Shown here: positions 18,121-27,798 of the stretch, one piece after another
How the letters are laid out: each line of letters begins with the position of its first letter
Numbering within the stretch: the first letter of the stretch is position 1
Notes under the pieces: generated by a model
What the model was told of the DNA's origin: nothing
What the model saw: only the letters and a program-made list of their open reading frames with translations
Databases searched by the model: none
Origin: Berryella intestinalis
Lineage (GTDB): Bacteria > Actinomycetota > Coriobacteriia > Coriobacteriales > Eggerthellaceae
Direction: 5' to 3'
Length of the DNA stretch: 64,000 nt
Assembly: GCF_000814825.1 (NCBI RefSeq)
Contig: NZ_CP009302.1
Coordinates: forward strand, 1,116,001-1,180,000
Translations under genes and position numbers: made by a program

Positions 18121-19038
18121 TCACGAGCGGGCGAGAAACGCAGCAGAGGCGCGCACTCCCGCGATGCACCCGTCTGCCACCGCCGTTGCGACCTGGAACA
18201 CCTGCTTGTCCCTGACATCGCCCGCCGCGTACACGCCCGGCAGCGACGTCTCCATCCCCTCGTTCACCGCGATGCGCCCGCCGCAAAGCTCGACCTGGCC
18301 GGAAACGAGATCGGTGTTGGGCGTGCCGCCGGCGTAGACGAACACCCCGCAGCCCTCGTCCTCCACCGTCCGAACCTCTCCCGACGCAACCGACTCGAAG
18401 CGCAGGCGGCGAACCGAGGACCCGTCGCCCTCGATCCCGGCGAGGCGGGTAGCGGGCACGACCTCTATGTTGCCCGCCTCCTCGACCAGCTCGCGGAACT
18501 GCGCGATGCAGGCGAGACGCTCTTCGACGCACACCAGCCGGACCTTCGCGGCGATTCGGGAAAGGTGCAGGGCCTCTTTCACCGCCCCGTCGGCCCCGCC
18601 GATCACGTACACGGTCCTGCCCGCGAAAGCGGGGCCGTCGGCAACCGCGCTCATGCTGCGATACGTGCGCTCTCCGGGAACGCCCAAGAAGCGCGGGGTC
18701 GTGCCCAGGGCGAGCACCACGAACGGGGCCCGATACTCTTCCCCGCTCGCACACGCGACGAGTTTCTCGTCGCCGTCGAGATCGAACCTTACCGCCGGAT
18801 CGACGACCACGCGAACGCCGGCGCTTGCAAGCTGATCGGACATGAGCTGCGCGAACCGCTGCCCGCTGAGGCCGTCGGGCACCGCGGCGTAATGCGTGAC
18901 CAGCGAAACCTTCCCGATCACGCCGCCTATCGCGCGCGCCTCGACGAGAATCACGTCCAGCCCGCGGCTCGCCGCGTACACCGCCGCGCTCACCCCGGCC
19001 GGCCCGCCCCCTGCCACTATCAGGTCGCATGCAACCAT
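18121..19038 (-). CDS. Thioredoxin-reductase-like flavoprotein lacking CxxC
   Basis: 305-aa FAD/NAD(P)-dependent oxidoreductase with the thioredoxin-reductase fold: FAD dinucleotide motif LIVAGGGPAGVSAAVYAA at the N-terminus, ALGTTPRFLGVPGE, NAD(P) motif VYVIGGADGAVKEA, and FAD-binding GVYAAGDVRDKQVFQVATA. In true TrxB a CATC disulfide precedes the NADPH domain; here the matching stretch reads SMSAVADG, so both redox cysteines are gone. It is therefore probably not a thioredoxin reductase. It may be a ferredoxin/flavodoxin-NADP reductase-like enzyme or a diaphorase. An upstream in-frame extension exists, but ATG 19038 behind GAAGGGAG fits the fold. Confidence 0.85.
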   Translation of the reverse strand: MVACDLIVAGGGPAGVSAAVYAASRGLDVILVEARAIGGVIGKVSLVTHYAAVPDGLSGQRFAQLMSDQLASAGVRVVVDPAVRFDLDGDEKLVACASGEEYRAPFVVLALGTTPRFLGVPGERTYRSMSAVADGPAFAGRTVYVIGGADGAVKEALHLSRIAAKVRLVCVEERLACIAQFRELVEEAGNIEVVPATRLAGIEGDGSSVRRLRFESVASGEVRTVEDEGCGVFVYAGGTPNTDLVSGQVELCGGRIAVNEGMETSLPGVYAAGDVRDKQVFQVATAVADGCIAGVRASAAFLARS

Positions 19039-19248
19039 AACGCTCCCTTCTCCTGGTAACCTCCCCCCATTCTACCCCCGCGGAAACGCCCTTGCGGCAA
19101 GACGGCCGCAACAGGGGCCCGTGAGAGCGCGCAGGAGCGGCGCGACCGAAGGGGAAAGCGCCGGCGCCAGTCCCGAAACAAGCCTGTTGGCAGCCTGTTT
19201 TCACGATAGAATACCCCTATGGAAACCCCCGATCGGTGAGGAGACCCG

Positions 19249-21450
19249 ATGGAAGCCTTCGCACGTGCTGTCGTTCGCTATCGCCGCGCGGTCGTCGCCC
19301 TGTTCGCCGCGCTCGCGCTCGCAAGCGCTTACGGAATGACGCTCGCGCAGGTCAACCGTGATATGTCGTCGTATCTCCCCGACTCGATGCCCAGCCGGGC
19401 AACGCTAACAGCCCTGTTCGACGCCTTCGGAGAGACAAGCGAGCTGTCGGTCATGGTCGAAGGGGCCTCCGACGACGAAGCCCTCCGACTGGCCGAGCGC
19501 ATCAGATCCTTGGGCGACGTGTCCGACGTCGTCTACGACGGCGCCGATACGCGCTACCGCAAAGACGGGTTCTCGCTGTTCGAGGTGAGCCTGGAGGGAG
19601 GCACCTACTCGCAGAAGGCCGCCACGGCGCTGGAAAGCGTGCGGGACGAGCTGCGCGATTTCGGCCTGGAAACCGACGGGGCATCCAAAAACGCGTTCCT
19701 GGGAGGGGCCGTGGTCCAGGCCAATTCCGACAACCTTTCGGCAACCATCGCGCTTGCCATGGCCTTTCTCCTGATCATCCTCTTGGTCATGAGCCGGTCG
19801 TGGGTCGAGCCCTTCGTGTTTCTGGGCACCATCGGCGTCGCCGTTTTGCTGGGCATGGGAACGAATTTCCTGCTTCCCAGCATCTCCCAGCTCACCTTCT
19901 CCATCGGAGCGGTGCTTCAGCTGGTCTTGTCGATGGACTACTCCATCATGCTGATGAACTTCTACCGCGAGCAGCGCGAAGCCGGAAAAGAGCCCGACGA
20001 GTCGATGGTGCGCGCCCTGAAACGGGGCGGATCGGCCATCTGCGCGAGCTCCGCCACCACAGTCGCCGGGCTGCTGTGCCTCGTCGCCATGAGCTTCGGC
20101 ATCGGGGCCGATCTGGGGATCGTGCTGGCGAAGGGGGTCGCCTTCAGCCTGATCGTGGTCTTCACGCTGCTTCCCGCCGTTATCCTCGCTTGCGACAAGG
20201 TCATCCTGCGCACCGCCAAGAAAGCCCCCCGACCCCAAATGAAGGGACTGGCCAGCGCGCAGTTCTCGCTGCGCAAACCCCTCGTCGTCGCCCTCGTGGC
20301 CCTGTTCGCCGTCGGCATGGCTTTGAAGGCGGGCATGGGCGTGAGCTTCTACACCCAGCCCTCGACCGAAGACGATAAGGCCATCGCGCAGGAGTTCGGA
20401 GACAGGACGCGCATCGCCTTGATGCTCCCAGCCGACTCTGACGAGGCGGACGCGGCTCTGGCCGATATCGGCAGCCTCGACGGGATCGCGCGCCTGACAA
20501 GCTACGCGACGACGATCGGAGCGCCGCTGTCTGCCGAAGCGCAGGCCGCGTCGCTCGGACTCGATGCCGAGGCAGTCGAGCGCCTCTACGCGATATACGC
20601 GGCAGACAAGCAGGTCGATTCGGTCGAAGCGGTTTCGCTCTACGATTTCCTGGACTGGCTCGCCCACGACGCCCCAAGCAACCCGGCTCTTGCCGGGCAG
20701 ATCGATCCCGCCTCGTTCCAGCAGGTAAGCCAGGCCCTGCGAACGGTTCAGGCGGCGAAAGACAAGCTGGTGGCCAACGGGGTCCAGCGCGCCGTGATCG
20801 ACATCGACGCGTCGGCCGAGTCGGATACGGCCCGCCGAACCGAAGCGGCCGTCCGATCGGTCCTTCAGGATCGTCTGGGCGGATCGTTCGGCATGACGGG
20901 CGATCCGGTCGTGGCCGCCGAGGCGCATGCGCCCTTCGACCGCGACCTCTCCCTCGTCACCGCCCTCACCATCGCCGCCATCTTCCTCATCGTGGCGCTC
21001 ACGTTCCGCTCGATCGCGGTCCCCATCGCCCTCGTGGCCCTCATCCAAGGCTCCATCAACCTGACCTCGGGCATCACCGGCGCACTCGGACACGATACGT
21101 TCTACATCGCGGTCGTCGTGGTGCAGGCCATCCTCATGGGAGCCACCATCGACTACGCCATCCTCTACACGGAAAACTACCGCCATGCCCGGAAAGACGG
21201 CGATGTCGCCTCCTCGATCGCCCGGGCGTACCGCACGTCGATCCCCACGTTCACGACCTCGGGGTCCATCCTGTTCGCAGCGACGCTGGTGCTGGGCCTG
21301 ACCTCGAGCGACCCCACAACCGCCCAGGTCTGCCTCACCCTCGCCCGCGGAACCGCCATCGCCATCGTCTCGATCCTGCTTCTGCTGCCCGGTTCGCTCG
21401 CGGCCCTCGACCGCTTCGTCGTGCCGAAAAGCGCCGCCGGCAAAGCGTAG
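19249..21450 (+). CDS. MMPL/RND-family transporter
   Basis: 733-aa membrane protein with two similar halves, each with one helix, an outer domain and a five-helix bundle. Examples are ATIALAMAFLLIILLVMSRS to VVFTLLPAVILAC in the first half and LSLVTALTIAAIFLIVALTF to AIVSILLLLPGSLAAL in the second. Intramembrane LSMDYSIMLMNFYRE and MGATIDYAILYTENYR carry the Asp-Tyr residues that relay protons in MMPL transporters. It probably exports lipids or hydrophobic compounds. ATG 19249 follows GTGAGGAG, with a TAGAAT -10-like box at 19207-19212. It is divergent from the flavoprotein gene. A small hairpin (21469-21484) with CTTTCG may end transcription. Confidence 0.88.
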   Translation: MEAFARAVVRYRRAVVALFAALALASAYGMTLAQVNRDMSSYLPDSMPSRATLTALFDAFGETSELSVMVEGASDDEALRLAERIRSLGDVSDVVYDGADTRYRKDGFSLFEVSLEGGTYSQKAATALESVRDELRDFGLETDGASKNAFLGGAVVQANSDNLSATIALAMAFLLIILLVMSRSWVEPFVFLGTIGVAVLLGMGTNFLLPSISQLTFSIGAVLQLVLSMDYSIMLMNFYREQREAGKEPDESMVRALKRGGSAICASSATTVAGLLCLVAMSFGIGADLGIVLAKGVAFSLIVVFTLLPAVILACDKVILRTAKKAPRPQMKGLASAQFSLRKPLVVALVALFAVGMALKAGMGVSFYTQPSTEDDKAIAQEFGDRTRIALMLPADSDEADAALADIGSLDGIARLTSYATTIGAPLSAEAQAASLGLDAEAVERLYAIYAADKQVDSVEAVSLYDFLDWLAHDAPSNPALAGQIDPASFQQVSQALRTVQAAKDKLVANGVQRAVIDIDASAESDTARRTEAAVRSVLQDRLGGSFGMTGDPVVAAEAHAPFDRDLSLVTALTIAAIFLIVALTFRSIAVPIALVALIQGSINLTSGITGALGHDTFYIAVVVVQAILMGATIDYAILYTENYRHARKDGDVASSIARAYRTSIPTFTTSGSILFAATLVLGLTSSDPTTAQVCLTLARGTAIAIVSILLLLPGSLAALDRFVVPKSAAGKA

Positions 21451-21647
21451 GCCCCGATCGGCGCGCCCCGAGGCCGCCGCCTCGCTTTCGTCGGACGAGC
21501 GCACGGCCGCACCGGCGCCAGCGCCCAGGGGCTGCCGGGGCATGGCGATTTCGCAGAGAACGCCGATCACCCCGGCGGATCGGATGCGGTGGGGTATCGT
21601 AGCAACGCTTGAAACCGCGCTGGCCCTGCGCCGACGAAAGGAGAACC

Positions 21648-22271
21648 ATGCCCTCTACGATCCCGTTCGCGCGCATCGGAGCGAAAACCCTGACCGCCTT
21701 CGCGGGAATCGCGCTCGCCGCGACCCTGTGCGCCTGCTCGGCCCCTTCCGTCAGCAAGGAGAACGCACCGCAGGCCATCGCCGCATCCCTTGCGCGTTTC
21801 GACGAGGGGCTCTCCTTCGCAACCGACGACGCCGACGAGACCATCAAGGCCGCCCTCGAAAGCGACCCGCGGCTGTTCTACTTCTACAACGGGTACAACG
21901 GCACGCTCTCCCAGGACGGAACGGCCCAGGTGAAGTGGGAATACAAGAACAAGGGTGCCGCCATCGGCGACGTTGCGCTCATGAGCGCCGCCGAGGACCT
22001 CGATCCCATCATCGCCGAGGCGGTCGCCGCGCACAAAACCTCCATCGGGATCGTCTCCACCACGCCCGAGCTCAACCGCGAGTCCATCGACGCCGCCTTC
22101 GGCAAGGCCAAGGAATCGGGCGCATGGGAGGCCGCCGGCGGGAAATCCTACACCATCTCGCGCGGAACCTCGGACTACAACGCGTTTTACGAGGTGACCA
22201 TCAGCGTGGAGTACGCCGGATCCGACAACGGCGGCGCTTCCGCCGTATCCGCCCAACCCGCTGAAAAGTAG
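21648..22271 (+). CDS. Small lipoprotein of unknown function
   Basis: 207 aa. ATG 21648 after AAAGGAG begins a signal peptide with a lipobox-like TLCAC (Cys30), so an extracytoplasmic lipoprotein is predicted. The mature domain includes LFYFYNGYNGTLSQDGTAQVKWEYKN (quoted in part: residues about 75-100) and a C-terminal TISRGTSDYNAFYEVTISVEY. I recognise no family or catalytic motif. It stands alone 197 bases after the MMPL gene and may or may not be functionally linked to it. Confidence 0.72.
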   Translation: MPSTIPFARIGAKTLTAFAGIALAATLCACSAPSVSKENAPQAIAASLARFDEGLSFATDDADETIKAALESDPRLFYFYNGYNGTLSQDGTAQVKWEYKNKGAAIGDVALMSAAEDLDPIIAEAVAAHKTSIGIVSTTPELNRESIDAAFGKAKESGAWEAAGGKSYTISRGTSDYNAFYEVTISVEYAGSDNGGASAVSAQPAEK

Positions 22272-22430
22272 ATTTTGCGGAGCAATGCCCCCGATTACGT
22301 CAGATCGGTAACGAGAATCTGTATAAACGCAACGGCAGTTTCCATGCACCGACCCTTTTTCATCGCACATGCTAATATCGCGGCAACAAGCGCGATCAAA
22401 GCGCCGCAACTACAGTCGAGAAGGTGCACG

Positions 22431-22715
22431 ATGCTTTTACGTCAGATCCAATGCTTTTGCGCGGTGTGCGAAACCGGAAGCTTCACCAAAGCCGCCCAAA
22501 GCCTCTACATCACCCAGTCCGCCGTCTCCCAGCAGATGAAGAACCTCGAGACCGACCTTGGCGTGTCCCTGTTCAAGCGCGGGGGCCGCAACCTGTCCCT
22601 CTCCAACGCCGGGAAAAGGTTCTACGAGGAGACCAGCACCATCCTCGCCCAGATCGACACCGCGAAGAAAAACGCGCATCAGGTCGGCGAGGAAGCCGGA
22701 GAGCTCATCAAGTAG
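22431..22715 (+). CDS. LysR-type protein reduced to its DNA-binding half
   Basis: 94 aa. The whole protein is a LysR N-terminal winged helix-turn-helix: LRQIQCFCAVCETGSFTKAA, LYITQSAVSQQMKNLETDLG and LFKRGGRNLSLSNAGKRFYE, followed by the linker helix LAQIDTAKKNAHQVGEEAGE and a stop. The effector-binding domain of about 200 aa is absent, and the following DNA, which belongs to the convergent DUF2339 gene, does not encode one. A good GAGAAGGTG ribosome site and intact reading frame argue for a functional mini-regulator. A truncated pseudogene remains possible. Confidence 0.8.
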   Translation: MLLRQIQCFCAVCETGSFTKAAQSLYITQSAVSQQMKNLETDLGVSLFKRGGRNLSLSNAGKRFYEETSTILAQIDTAKKNAHQVGEEAGELIK

Positions 22716-22790
22716 CACGATGAGGAACCGCAAGGGCGCACTCGCGTCCTTGCGGACGATGGCCCGCATCCGAAAAACGGGACTGCTCGA

Positions 22791-25145
22791 TCAAAGAGCG
22801 TCATCGAAGCGCTTCGCCGCATAGTTGTACAGCGCGCTTATCGCGAAGCAGATGACACCGCCGCCGATGAAGGCCACCACGCGCGCCCACGCCGATGCGG
22901 AAGCGACATCCACCACGCCGAGCTTGAAAACGCAGAGGATGGCGAATACCAGGCCGTAGAGCCTCAACGGCTTCAGACGCAAGGCGAATCCCGCGGCCAC
23001 GCATGCAAGAGCGCACAGCATGCACAAGACGCTGACCGCATAGCCCGAATCCAGCAGAGAGGTCGACCCCTTCACGACGGCCAGGCACAGCGCCGTGAAC
23101 ACGATGCCCGTGACGACCTGCAGCACGGCAGGCGCCCAGGCCCCCTGCCTGGAAAAAGAGCGAATGCGCAGCGCAACGATTGCGAATGCCATCGCGGCAA
23201 CCGCCGAGTACAGCGCGACAAGCGGTATCGAGCCCGCTCCGAAGGCTCCAAGGTTGCTTTCGCCAATCGCACTCGCCGCTGCAAGCAGCGCAACGAGCTC
23301 GTTGACCCACGCGGCAACCCACCAACCCGACCCCTCCTGGGAAAGCCGCTGAAAACCCGCCAGGTAGAACGCCAGGACGGACGAGACCAGCACGAAGCTC
23401 GAAACCGCGTCGGACAGGTAGGGGAACTCCCTGCCTGCGAACCACGAGACCGAAAGCTCGAAGAAAACCAGTCCCACCAGCGCCGCGGGCATCGCGCGAC
23501 GGCTCTGCGCAGGTTGGGGCAGCCCCCTCCACCACCAGAACAGCGCGCCGAGCACGAGCAGCATGGCGCACACCTCGAGAAAGACGCCGACCCTCGCAAG
23601 CTCCCCGTATCCTTTCGCGAGCAGATAGAGCATCTCCAGTCCGAGCGCGACGTTGCCGGCCACACCGTAGCGCGCATCGCGCAGCGCATAGGCGAGCGCG
23701 TACAGCGCAACTGCCAGCAGCAGCAAAAACGACAGCTGGAAGGTTCCAGCCGCATGGGTCGGAGAAGGGGCCGTGCAGCGCCACAGCATCAGCGCCGCGA
23801 TGATCCCGGCGCACCCGATGACGGAGAACCTCCCCAAGCCCGCGTCGAAACCGAGCCTGACGTACATGAGCAGCATGAGCCCGGCGTAGAGGACCAGGCA
23901 CGCGATGCTCGCGGCGACCGCGACATCGAGCCCGCCCGCCACATGGTAGATGCCCGGCGCAGCGCCGAGACCGTCGAGCACGCGGTCGCCCAGTCCCGCG
24001 AAAACGACCTGGGATGCGCACTTCCAAGCAGTCCAGTACACGTTCGCGAACAACGCCGCAACCCAAAGGACGAAGCTCGCCGCATGCACGGCGAAGCGGG
24101 AAGCCGAGGACTCGAGTCGGGAGGCGGAAACGCTGAGGAAGACCGAAAGGACGGACGCGGCCGCGAACTGCAGCGAGAATGCGGCCACGATGGCGACATC
24201 GGGCAAGCTCGAACTGAATCCCACGGAAAGCGTCGCTCCGAAGCGCTCCCACATGAACAGGCTGGCGACCACCGTAAGGCCGAGCGAGGCGAACAGGCCG
24301 AAGCGGTAGGTCCGCCTGAAGCACAGCGCGCTCCCCCCGACGACGAGCGCGCTGGCCAGAAGCTGGTAGACGATGATGGCGGCAGCGCGGGCATCGTCGA
24401 AGCCCGCGCCGTAAGCGAAGCAGACCGACACGATCATGCCCACATGGGCCACGATGGAAAGCAGCAGCGAATCGAAGCGCTTAACGAGCGCCATGCAGGC
24501 GGCCGTCCACACCAGCAAAAGAGCGAACGTTTCCAGCTCTCCCAAAAAACCGAAATGCAGATGCGTCATGAGAACCGAGATGAACAGGGCCCCTGCACCC
24601 GTACCGAGGACGGCCAGGGAGAACTGAGAGCGCCGGCGCAGGGAAAGCGCGAGGCCCGCAGCGAGAAACGCGAAGCTGATCAGGTACATGGACACGCAGC
24701 GCAAACCGTCGTCCAGATACGGCACAACGAGCGCCCCCAGGAACACGACCCCGAAAAAAACGAGGACCGAGGCGACGATGCCCAGGACGTTTCTCCCCAG
24801 CACGCTCTCGAAGGAGCCCCGGTTCGACGGGAGGGCGGCAGAAGGGGGAACGGGCGCCTGACCCTGCGGGGAAACGACGGGGGGCGCCGGAGGCCCAGAC
24901 GTCGCCGCGACATGAGGCGGCACGGGAGCAGACGCCGGCATCGCGGGCGCCTTGCCGGAAGGAGCCGTCTCCGGCGCCGACGGGACCCGCACATCCGCGG
25001 CGTTCAGGTGCGCCGAGAGCGAAAGGACCTGTGAGCGCAGATCGCGCAGCTCCTGTCGCAAACGGGCGACGGAAACGACCAGATACGTTATGAAAACCGC
25101 GAGCACCACGACGAGCATCGGCAGAAGCACGAGATTCTCAACCAT
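22791..25145 (-). CDS. DUF2339 polytopic membrane protein
   Basis: 784-aa membrane protein. One N-terminal helix (residues about 4-28) is followed by a short coiled coil (VARLRQELRDLRSQVLSLSAHL), a Pro/Ala-rich linker (about 55-105), and then about 20 transmembrane helices to the end, the architecture of the DUF2339 family. The function is unknown; family members are predicted envelope proteins. ATG 25145 is preferred over the in-frame start at 25235 because it follows AAAGGGG and begins the first helix directly. It is convergent with the mini-LysR gene. Confidence 0.8.
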   Translation of the reverse strand: MVENLVLLPMLVVVLAVFITYLVVSVARLRQELRDLRSQVLSLSAHLNAADVRVPSAPETAPSGKAPAMPASAPVPPHVAATSGPPAPPVVSPQGQAPVPPSAALPSNRGSFESVLGRNVLGIVASVLVFFGVVFLGALVVPYLDDGLRCVSMYLISFAFLAAGLALSLRRRSQFSLAVLGTGAGALFISVLMTHLHFGFLGELETFALLLVWTAACMALVKRFDSLLLSIVAHVGMIVSVCFAYGAGFDDARAAAIIVYQLLASALVVGGSALCFRRTYRFGLFASLGLTVVASLFMWERFGATLSVGFSSSLPDVAIVAAFSLQFAAASVLSVFLSVSASRLESSASRFAVHAASFVLWVAALFANVYWTAWKCASQVVFAGLGDRVLDGLGAAPGIYHVAGGLDVAVAASIACLVLYAGLMLLMYVRLGFDAGLGRFSVIGCAGIIAALMLWRCTAPSPTHAAGTFQLSFLLLLAVALYALAYALRDARYGVAGNVALGLEMLYLLAKGYGELARVGVFLEVCAMLLVLGALFWWWRGLPQPAQSRRAMPAALVGLVFFELSVSWFAGREFPYLSDAVSSFVLVSSVLAFYLAGFQRLSQEGSGWWVAAWVNELVALLAAASAIGESNLGAFGAGSIPLVALYSAVAAMAFAIVALRIRSFSRQGAWAPAVLQVVTGIVFTALCLAVVKGSTSLLDSGYAVSVLCMLCALACVAAGFALRLKPLRLYGLVFAILCVFKLGVVDVASASAWARVVAFIGGGVICFAISALYNYAAKRFDDAL

Positions 25146-25277
25146 GGCAAACCCCTTTCGCCTCGGTTCGGAGAGCCGATGCGAGCATCCGCCGCACAGC
25201 AGACGCAGCTCCGAAAAGAGGCGGGGACGCCGCATCCCGCCTAGGTTCCCCTGATCTCCGACCTTACAGGTGCAATA

Positions 25278-26828
25278 TTAATCCAACGGCAGGAAGATCG
25301 CTATGGAAAACCCTCCGGCGGCCGGGGCGTAGACCCGAACCTGCCCGCCGTGCGCGGCAGCGATGCGCGCGACCAGCTGCAGGCCCAGTCCGTGTTCGGG
25401 ATCGACGTCCTTGTGATCGCCTGCCTCCGACACGCGCTGGGCGCGCACGAATCCCGGCGGCGGTTCGGGAGCTCCCACGGGCAGCGGGCTTTCCGTCAGG
25501 CGCCTCACCGCCAGCTTCGAGCTTTTCTGCGCATCGTCGATCTTCTGCTGCAGCAAGGAGAGCTTCTCGCCATCCACCCCCACCCCGTCGTCGCTGATCG
25601 CGATGACGGCGCAGGGAACGGGCAGATCGTCGATGCCCTCCGACCGATCGAGGGTCAAGGCTATCCTGCAACCTTGCGGGTTGTGGTTCATCGAGTTCTG
25701 GACGGCGTTCTGCACGGCGCGGTACAAAAGGCGGACGTCACCGGTCACCGCAGCCCGCCCGACCGCGGAGCTCGCCTGGAACTCCAGGTCGTAACCGCTC
25801 GGAAGCCCCCCGTTGAGGTACTCGGATGCAAGCTCGCGCAGCATCGAGAGAAGTGCGATGCCCTCCTTGTTGAGCGGCTGGGTGTCGTATTCCAGGCGCG
25901 CGGCTGCGTTCAGGTCGTTCACCAGGTCCTTGATGCGCAGCCCCTGGGTGCGCACGAGCGCCGCCTCCGTGCGCGCGTCCTCGGGCAGGCGAGCATCGTT
26001 GGACAGCTTGTCCGCCCGCCCGGTGATCACCGACAGCGGCGTGCGGATATCGTGCGACACGCCCCGGATCCACGATTCGCGCGCACGGTCCTTCTCCCTG
26101 ATGATGGCCGAAGCCTCGTTCAGCGTCTGGCCGATCACGCCCATGCGGCCCCCCACGTTCACCGACACGGGCTTTCCTTCCGACAGATCTTCCAGCGCCT
26201 CGGATATGGGCCTGATCGAGCGCTGGGTGCTGAGATGGGAAAGCACCACGTACACGAACATGATCGCCACGTCGAGCAAGACGATCGTCAGGATGTACAG
26301 CGGGATCCTCGCGATGTCGGAAGCGGGAACCGCCTGCACGATGTTGACGTAGTCCTCGCTGGGGGCGACGATCATCAGAACCCCCTCGTCGCGCTGCCAG
26401 AAAAAGGCCGGGGACGACCCGACGTAGCCCGACCGCGCCAGGCGCGCCATGCTGCTCAGCGAATACGACCTCTCGGCGTCGTCGGGGGCGTTCATCTCCC
26501 ATACCGCATCCCCCGTCTCATCGGAGACGAGCATCGCCCAGAAGCCCCGTTCGGTCAGGCTCTGGCCCAGATCGTAATCGGTCAGGCTGTACGAGCCGTC
26601 TTCCCCGCGAGCCAACGCGTCGTCCACGCGCCCGGCGATCTCGGTGGGCGATTCGTAGGAAGACGAGGTGCCCCCGGTCGCAATGGCGAACACCACCGAG
26701 AGCACCATGAAGTCGACGGCCACGATGATCACGCCCATCATGAAGAACATGGCCAGCTGCCCGGTGATGAAGGCGGGAAACCCGAAGCTCTTGCGGCGCT
26801 GGAGCCGACGAGCCGATCTGCGCGCCAC
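25278..26828 (-). CDS. Sensor histidine kinase (OmpR-partner type)
   Basis: 516-aa membrane kinase. Two helices (residues about 22-50 and 175-197) bracket an outer sensing domain of about 125 aa. A HAMP linker, HisKA with SHDIRTPLSV (phosphorylated His259), an N-box NAVQNSMNHNPQ, a G1-box DDGVGVD and a late G2-box HGLGLQLVARIAAAHGG follow. An insertion of about 60 residues separates G1 and G2. GTG 26828 lies one base past the stop of the regulator gene, so the two are coupled. It probably controls the divergent BceAB-like transporter, although Bce-type kinases normally lack a large outer domain. Confidence 0.9.
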   Translation of the reverse strand: MARRSARRLQRRKSFGFPAFITGQLAMFFMMGVIIVAVDFMVLSVVFAIATGGTSSSYESPTEIAGRVDDALARGEDGSYSLTDYDLGQSLTERGFWAMLVSDETGDAVWEMNAPDDAERSYSLSSMARLARSGYVGSSPAFFWQRDEGVLMIVAPSEDYVNIVQAVPASDIARIPLYILTIVLLDVAIMFVYVVLSHLSTQRSIRPISEALEDLSEGKPVSVNVGGRMGVIGQTLNEASAIIREKDRARESWIRGVSHDIRTPLSVITGRADKLSNDARLPEDARTEAALVRTQGLRIKDLVNDLNAAARLEYDTQPLNKEGIALLSMLRELASEYLNGGLPSGYDLEFQASSAVGRAAVTGDVRLLYRAVQNAVQNSMNHNPQGCRIALTLDRSEGIDDLPVPCAVIAISDDGVGVDGEKLSLLQQKIDDAQKSSKLAVRRLTESPLPVGAPEPPPGFVRAQRVSEAGDHKDVDPEHGLGLQLVARIAAAHGGQVRVYAPAAGGFSIAIFLPLD

Positions 26829-26829
26829 G

Positions 26830-27558
26830 CTACCCCCTGACGTTCAGCTTGTACCCCAACCCGCGCGCCGTGACGAGCGACGTCGGGTTAGAGGGATCCT
26901 CTTCGATCTTCTCGCGCAGGCGCCGCACGTGCGCCATCAGGGTGTTCTCGTAACCGAAGGAGTCGCCCCAGCACGCGTTGGAAAGCGCGTCTATCGTGAC
27001 GATGCGCCCGCGGTTCTGAGCGAGCACCTCGAGGATGTCGTGCTCTTTGGCGGTGAGCATGACCGTCCCGTCGGGGCGCTCGACCTCCGCCGTATCGAGG
27101 TCGACCTTGCAGAAGCCCAGATCGATGGAGGGGCTTTCCCGCGCGTAGCAGCGGCGCAGGACCGCGAGCATGCGCAGCACCAGCTCTTGGGGCAGAAACG
27201 GCTTCGCGATGTAGTCGTCGGCGCCGCGCCCCAAGCCGTCGATGCGGTCGGACGGTTCGTCTTTGGCCGTCAGGAACAGCGCCGGGGTCCGCTGGAACCC
27301 CTGGATGGCGCGTATCTCGCCCAGAAGCGCGAACCCGTCGAGCACGGGCATCATGACGTCGAGCACGAACAGGTCCACCGTCTCGCCGTTGGCCTTGGCC
27401 TGGCGGCAGTACGCCAGGGCTTCGAGAGGAGAGGCGAACGTCGTGACCTTGCTGAAACCCTCCTGCTCGAAGATCGACGTGACCAGATCGCGCAGCGCGG
27501 CCTCGTCGTCCACCACCACGATATGCTTTTCAAGCAGATACGATTCCACCGAACCCAT
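26830..27558 (-). CDS. OmpR-family response regulator
   Basis: 242 aa. The receiver domain starts at HIVVVDDEAALRDLV, with phosphoacceptor Asp67 in FVLDVMMP and the conserved Lys in DDYIAKPF. The C-terminal winged helix (about residues 150-240) contains LTAKEHDILEVLAQNRGRIV and ENTLMAHVRRLREKIEEDP. ATG 27558 (after GAGGTGG) is the correct start; the same frame is open far upstream through the ABC genes but encodes nothing. First gene of the regulator-kinase pair, divergent from the BceAB-type ABC genes. Confidence 0.92.
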   Translation of the reverse strand: MGSVESYLLEKHIVVVDDEAALRDLVTSIFEQEGFSKVTTFASPLEALAYCRQAKANGETVDLFVLDVMMPVLDGFALLGEIRAIQGFQRTPALFLTAKDEPSDRIDGLGRGADDYIAKPFLPQELVLRMLAVLRRCYARESPSIDLGFCKVDLDTAEVERPDGTVMLTAKEHDILEVLAQNRGRIVTIDALSNACWGDSFGYENTLMAHVRRLREKIEEDPSNPTSLVTARGLGYKLNVRG

Positions 27559-27798
27559 GCGCCACCTCGCTTCGTCTCGTTCAACGCAACCATTAAACCA
27601 CGTCGATGCGGACGTTGCGCCAAGCCGAGGGGCGAAATAAGGGAAATGTAAGGATGCGTCAAGGTAGGCGCAAACCCCCCTCTCTAATCTGTGAGACGCA
27701 CCAAGGGCAGACGGTGCGCCGCGCTTCGGCCGCACCGCCGAAAAGCGGCGGCGGTCGGAAGGGCCGCCGCACACATCCAAAGGAGGAGGAAGCAAGCT

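Noticed and set aside
15694-19059. A 1121-codon open frame on the plus strand, the longest in the window
   Set aside because: Its translation is low-complexity Arg/Gly/His-rich sequence and it runs antisense to the CWB2 hydrolase and the flavoprotein, both of which have clear motifs. It is a high-GC shadow.
22716-22790. Missing effector domain of LysR continuing after a frameshift
   Set aside because: The 75 bases to the next gene are too short, and the following DNA is fully accounted for by the DUF2339 gene on the other strand.
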